A stretch of DNA of 64,000 nt, from assembly GCA_903932145.1 (NCBI GenBank), contig CAIZFE010000086.1, forward strand, positions 124,001-188,000, in the 5' to 3' direction. Below, one piece after another: positions 61,044-64,000 of the stretch. Numbering within the stretch: position 1 is the first letter of the stretch; each line of letters opens with the position of its first letter. This DNA comes from an uncultured Rhodopila sp. (GTDB taxonomy: Bacteria > Pseudomonadota > Alphaproteobacteria > Acetobacterales > Acetobacteraceae). Below the pieces are notes generated by a model. The model had not been told where the DNA came from. It was given only the letters and a program-made list of their open reading frames with translations, and made no database searches. Position numbers and translations under genes: made by a program.

Positions 61044-63323
61044 GTGAACGACTCTACGATCGTCACCGATTCAGTGAAACGTTTCAAATGGGTCGGAACA
61101 CGTCCGATTCGTCCGGATGGAATCCCCAAAGTGACCGGCCGAGCGATGTACGGCGCCGATCTGAAGCTGCCGGGCATGATCTATGGCAATGTGTTGCGCT
61201 CGCCGCATGCGCATGCCCGCATCATCTCGATCGACACCTCCGCCGCCGAGGCTCTGCCGGGCGTGAAGGCCGTCATGACCTCCGCCGATCTGCCGGCGCA
61301 AAAATTCGACTACATCGGGCCCGAGCGGGTCGCGGTGAATTTCTGGCATGTCACCCGCAACATCATGGCGCGGGAAAAGGTGCTGTATGAGGGCCACGCC
61401 ATCGCCGCCGTCGCCGCGATCAGCGCCAGCATCGCCGCTCACGCCGCCTCGCTGATCAAGGTCGAATACGAAGTCCTGCCGCACGTCATCGACGTCGACG
61501 AAGCGATGGCGCCGGACGCTCCGCTGCTGTTCGAGGATATGATCTCCCGCGGGATTGAGCCGGTGCCGACCAAGCCGTCCAACATCTCCAAGCGCCTGGA
61601 TTTCTCCATGGGCGACGTCGAGGCCGGTTTCGCGAAGGCCGACGTGGTGATCGAAAAGGAGTTCAAGACTGCCGCCGTCCATCAGGCCTACATCGAGCCG
61701 CACGCCTGCGTCGCAAAGTACGAGGCCGACGGTCAGTGCGAAATCTGGTCCTCCAGCCAGGGCCACTTCGCCATGCGGGCCCTGACCGCACAGATCATCG
61801 GCGCCAAGCTCGGTGACCTGCGTGTGACGCCAGCCGAAATCGGCGGCGGCTTTGGCGGCAAGACGGTGACCTATCTGGAACCCGTCGCCGCCACGCTGTC
61901 GCGCAAATCGGGCCTGCCGGTGCGTATCCAAATGAGCCGCGAGGAAGTCTTTCGCGCCTCCGGCCCGACGTCCGGCGCATCGATGAAGGTGAAGATCGGC
62001 GTCATGAAGGACGGCACAATCGTCGCCGCTGACGGTTTGTTCAAATTCCAGGCTGGCGCTTTCCCGGGCTCGCCGGTGATGAATGGCTGCCTGTGCGCCT
62101 TCGCGCCGTACGAAATCGCCAATGCACGCGCGGTGGGTTACGACGTGGTATCGAACCGTCCAAAGGCGGCGGCGTATCGGGCGCCTGGCTCGCCGATCGC
62201 CAACTTCGCGGTTGAGAGCGTGCTCGATCTCTGCGCCAAGGAAATCGGCATGGATCCGCTGGATCTGCGGATCAAGAACGTCGCCAGGATCGGCACGCCG
62301 ACGCTCGGCGGTCCGAAGCATGCCCATGCCGGGTTCGCCGAGACGTTGCAGGCATTGCGGAATCACCCCGGCTACACCGCGCCACTCGGCCCCAACCAGG
62401 GACGCGGCGTTGCCTGCGGCTACTGGTTCAACGGCGGCGGTGAATCCAGCGCGACGATTCAGGTGAACAACGACGGCACCGTCCTGGTGGCGACCGGTAG
62501 CCCGGACATCGGCGGTTCGCGCGCATCGATGGCGATCATGGCGGCGGAAACGCTTGGTGTGGACTACAATACGGTGCGCGCCATCGTGGCTGACACCGCG
62601 TCGGTCGGTTACACGCACGTCACCGGCGGATCGCGCGTCACGTTCGCGACCGGTACGGCCGTGGTGAATGCGTCCAACATCGTGGTGCGCGATCTCTGCA
62701 AGCGCGCCGCGCTAATCTGGGGCGTAGATGAGGACGGCGTTGTCTGGGAAGACGGCTTCGCCAAGCCGGCATCGTCCAATGTCGGCGATTTCAAGCCGCT
62801 GTCGCTGAAGGATATCGCGGCCAAGGCGGCGGCTACCGGCGGTCCGATCACCGCTTCCAACGGCGTCAATGCGGGCGGTCAGGCTCCGGGCTTCGCCGCC
62901 CAGTTCTTCGACCTGCAAGTTGATCCGGAAACCGGCCACGTCACCATCCTGAGGGCCGTCGCGGCGCAGGACGTTGGGCGGGCGATCCATCCGTCCTATG
63001 TGGAAGGCCAGATCCAGGGCGGCGTCGCGCAAGGTGTGGGTTGGGCGTTGTCGGAGGAATACATCTACAACGCCAAGGGCCTGCTCGATAACGCGGGCTT
63101 CCTCGATTACCGCTGCCCGGTCGCGTCCGATCTGCCGATGCTGGACGCGATCCTGGTGGAGGTGCCGAACCCGACGCATCCGTATGGTGCCAAGGGCGTG
63201 GGCGAGGCCTGCATCTGCCCGCCGATGGCCGCGATCGGCAACGCTATCGCCATGGCGACCGGCGTGCGGATGACCGAACTGCCGATGTCGCCGCCGCGCC
63301 TGCTGGCGGCGATGTCGGCCTGA
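61044..63323 (+). CDS. Xanthine dehydrogenase-family molybdopterin-binding subunit
   Basis: Second molybdenum hydroxylase large subunit of the window, 759 residues from GTG 61044 (GAGG upstream); TTG 60999 is an alternative. It has GIPKVTGRAMYGADLKLPGM, LRSPHAHARIISIDTSAAEA, YEGHAIAAVAAIS, EIGGGFGGKTVTYLEPVAAT, AAAYRAPGSPIANFAVESVL, ETGHVTILRAVAAQDVGRAI and the active-site Glu in YGAKGVGEACICPP. It differs strongly from the 12913 gene. FAD and 2Fe-2S subunits are not adjacent; instead a MoaD/ThiS-like gene follows after 4 bases. Substrate unknown. Confidence 0.93.
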   Translation: MNDSTIVTDSVKRFKWVGTRPIRPDGIPKVTGRAMYGADLKLPGMIYGNVLRSPHAHARIISIDTSAAEALPGVKAVMTSADLPAQKFDYIGPERVAVNFWHVTRNIMAREKVLYEGHAIAAVAAISASIAAHAASLIKVEYEVLPHVIDVDEAMAPDAPLLFEDMISRGIEPVPTKPSNISKRLDFSMGDVEAGFAKADVVIEKEFKTAAVHQAYIEPHACVAKYEADGQCEIWSSSQGHFAMRALTAQIIGAKLGDLRVTPAEIGGGFGGKTVTYLEPVAATLSRKSGLPVRIQMSREEVFRASGPTSGASMKVKIGVMKDGTIVAADGLFKFQAGAFPGSPVMNGCLCAFAPYEIANARAVGYDVVSNRPKAAAYRAPGSPIANFAVESVLDLCAKEIGMDPLDLRIKNVARIGTPTLGGPKHAHAGFAETLQALRNHPGYTAPLGPNQGRGVACGYWFNGGGESSATIQVNNDGTVLVATGSPDIGGSRASMAIMAAETLGVDYNTVRAIVADTASVGYTHVTGGSRVTFATGTAVVNASNIVVRDLCKRAALIWGVDEDGVVWEDGFAKPASSNVGDFKPLSLKDIAAKAAATGGPITASNGVNAGGQAPGFAAQFFDLQVDPETGHVTILRAVAAQDVGRAIHPSYVEGQIQGGVAQGVGWALSEEYIYNAKGLLDNAGFLDYRCPVASDLPMLDAILVEVPNPTHPYGAKGVGEACICPPMAAIGNAIAMATGVRMTELPMSPPRLLAAMSA

Positions 63324-63327
63324 TCTG

Positions 63328-63576
63328 ATGGCAACCGTCGTTTTCACCTCGGGTTTCGCACGCCGCTACACCAGCGGCGTGCGGGAGTTCGAGGTGGAGG
63401 CGAAGAATATGCGCGGCGTGTTGAAGGCGATGGACGACCTTTATCCAGGGCTCGGTGAGCATTTGGAGGAGGAGACGACGGTCGCCATCAACGGCGAATA
63501 CCATGAGACCGGGTATTTCCAGCCGGTGCCGCCTGGGGCGGAAGTGTTCTTCATTCCGCGGATTGAGGGTGGTTAG
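63328..63576 (+). CDS. MoaD/ThiS family sulfur-carrier-like protein
   Basis: An 82-residue ubiquitin-fold protein. MATVVFTSGFARRYTSGVRE, EVFFIPRIEGG and the C-terminal Gly-Gly needed for thiocarboxylate formation are present. MoaD supplies sulfur to molybdopterin. Placement 4 bases after a molybdenum-enzyme gene suggests a dedicated sulfur carrier or a fused-function subunit for that enzyme. No MoaE or MoeB gene is nearby, so it would rely on the housekeeping partners. Confidence 0.9.
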   Translation: MATVVFTSGFARRYTSGVREFEVEAKNMRGVLKAMDDLYPGLGEHLEEETTVAINGEYHETGYFQPVPPGAEVFFIPRIEGG

Positions 63577-63604
63577 AGTCCGAGCGCCGCGCTTCGAGGT
63601 AGGG

Positions 63605-63946
63605 TCAGAACTCCACTGTCATCCTGGTTACGCCGGTCGAGGGTTCTCGGGTAAGGGAAACTGCCGGGCGCGGGGTCGGAATCGCCGACCCTGACGGTAC
63701 CGGCAGGCATGGCGTTCTGCCCACGCCGATCGCGGTTTCCGGATGGAGGGTCAGCCCCGGAGTGGTCGTGCAACCGGCCGCCACAGTGGCGCTGACGGTA
63801 AACGAATTCACTACGGTTGCTGCCCCGGCCGGCGTGACGATCGCATAAGCGATCTGTATCGTTATGACGCGCCGGACCCATGTGGAGGTCGTAAGCAAAA
63901 CCTGTTCGCGCAAGCCGCCTCGTTTCCAGAAGCGCGGGGAACTCAT
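63605..63946 (-). CDS. Small secreted-like hypothetical protein (spore-coat-U-like?)
   Basis: A 113-codon frame. NSFTVSATVAAGCTTTPGLT followed by alternating polar/hydrophobic stretches and a final REPSTGVTRMTVEF resembles the beta-strand ends of spore-coat-U-type pilus proteins, where the C-terminal strand is a donor strand. The N-terminus (SPRFWKRGG, then VITIQIAYAIVTPAGA) is a weak signal peptide. The start is uncertain and the similarity slight. Nothing else recognisable lies in the last 400 bases. Confidence 0.4.
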   Translation of the reverse strand: MSSPRFWKRGGLREQVLLTTSTWVRRVITIQIAYAIVTPAGAATVVNSFTVSATVAAGCTTTPGLTLHPETAIGVGRTPCLPVPSGSAIPTPRPAVSLTREPSTGVTRMTVEF

Positions 63947-64000
63947 ACGTTCATTCGATGACTGTCCGCTGTTAACTTTCGTTCACCATAATCCTCGGTG

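Noticed and set aside
1-64000. CRISPR array, prophage or insertion sequence
   Set aside because: No regularly spaced direct repeats, phage structural genes or transposase frames were seen; the repeats present are palindromic and intergenic.

Overview
The window looks like chromosomal DNA of a GC-rich alphaproteobacterium, most likely Acetobacteraceae/Rhodospirillales. This is inferred from gene content and base composition only: a cyo-type ubiquinol oxidase, an OprB-type porin, tandem Lin0512 genes, COQ7, repeated Uma2 genes, many ABC/TRAP uptake genes and GC-rich codon use. There is no rRNA, no convincing tRNA, no CRISPR array and no intact transposase.

Layout. 1-7.7 kb: the end of a branched-chain amino-acid-type binding protein, pyrC, three scattered Uma2 (DUF820) genes, an OprB porin and gshB. 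7.7-9.2 kb: two decayed toxin-antitoxin (TA) loci, DUF5397-vapD and DUF433-DUF5615, with a good sigma70 promoter carrying an operator-like repeat. 9.4-12.1 kb: hslVU followed by an intact AbrB-Doc TA pair. 12.1-16.7 kb: two SDR oxidoreductases, an orphan xanthine-dehydrogenase-type large subunit and a broken ParD/ParE-like locus. 16.9-22.2 kb: a DUF4139 gene with a shifted tail, a HEPN-like pair, purB and a TerC/YjbE membrane protein. 22.3-29.4 kb: an unusual cluster of a haem-oxygenase-like protein, MetY, a divergent MetA, a PLP decarboxylase, a stand-alone acyl carrier protein and a FATP-type acyl-CoA ligase. 29.5-33.5 kb: cyoABCD on the minus strand. 33.8-36.6 kb: livF-livH-livM without livG. 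36.8-44.9 kb: DUF1272, chrA, a serine-glyoxylate-type aminotransferase opposite an ACT-domain protein, DUF4160/DUF2442, a frameshifted fatty-acid desaturase, GST, dsbB-coq7, a DUF4157 protein and csbD. 45-50.4 kb: a cupin, a RubisCO-like protein translationally coupled to an ADP-forming-type acyl-CoA ligase, a divergent enoyl-CoA hydratase and two Lin0512 genes. 50.5-57 kb: an LLM flavin oxidoreductase with an AhpD-like protein, higBA, a complete TRAP transporter and a Sel1-like protein. 57.4-64 kb: a peptide/nickel-type ABC binding protein with two permeases, a second orphan xanthine-dehydrogenase-type large subunit followed by a MoaD/ThiS-like protein, and a small secreted-like protein.

Functional themes are uptake of small organic molecules (three ABC clusters and one TRAP), oxidation and acyl-CoA chemistry, and aerobic respiration by a quinol oxidase. 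TA or TA-like loci are dense (about seven in 64 kb, three broken). Intergenic gaps repeatedly carry related long palindromes (GTCATGGCCGGGC... and GTCCGGGCCACCT... types).

The best candidates for something undescribed are the 22.3-29.4 kb MetY/MetA/decarboxylase/ACP/ligase cluster and the RubisCO-like protein/acyl-CoA ligase operon, in which a conserved metal-ligand Glu appears to be His. Five genes need one or more frame corrections, some in homopolymers, so sequencing error must be excluded before calling them true pseudogenes.
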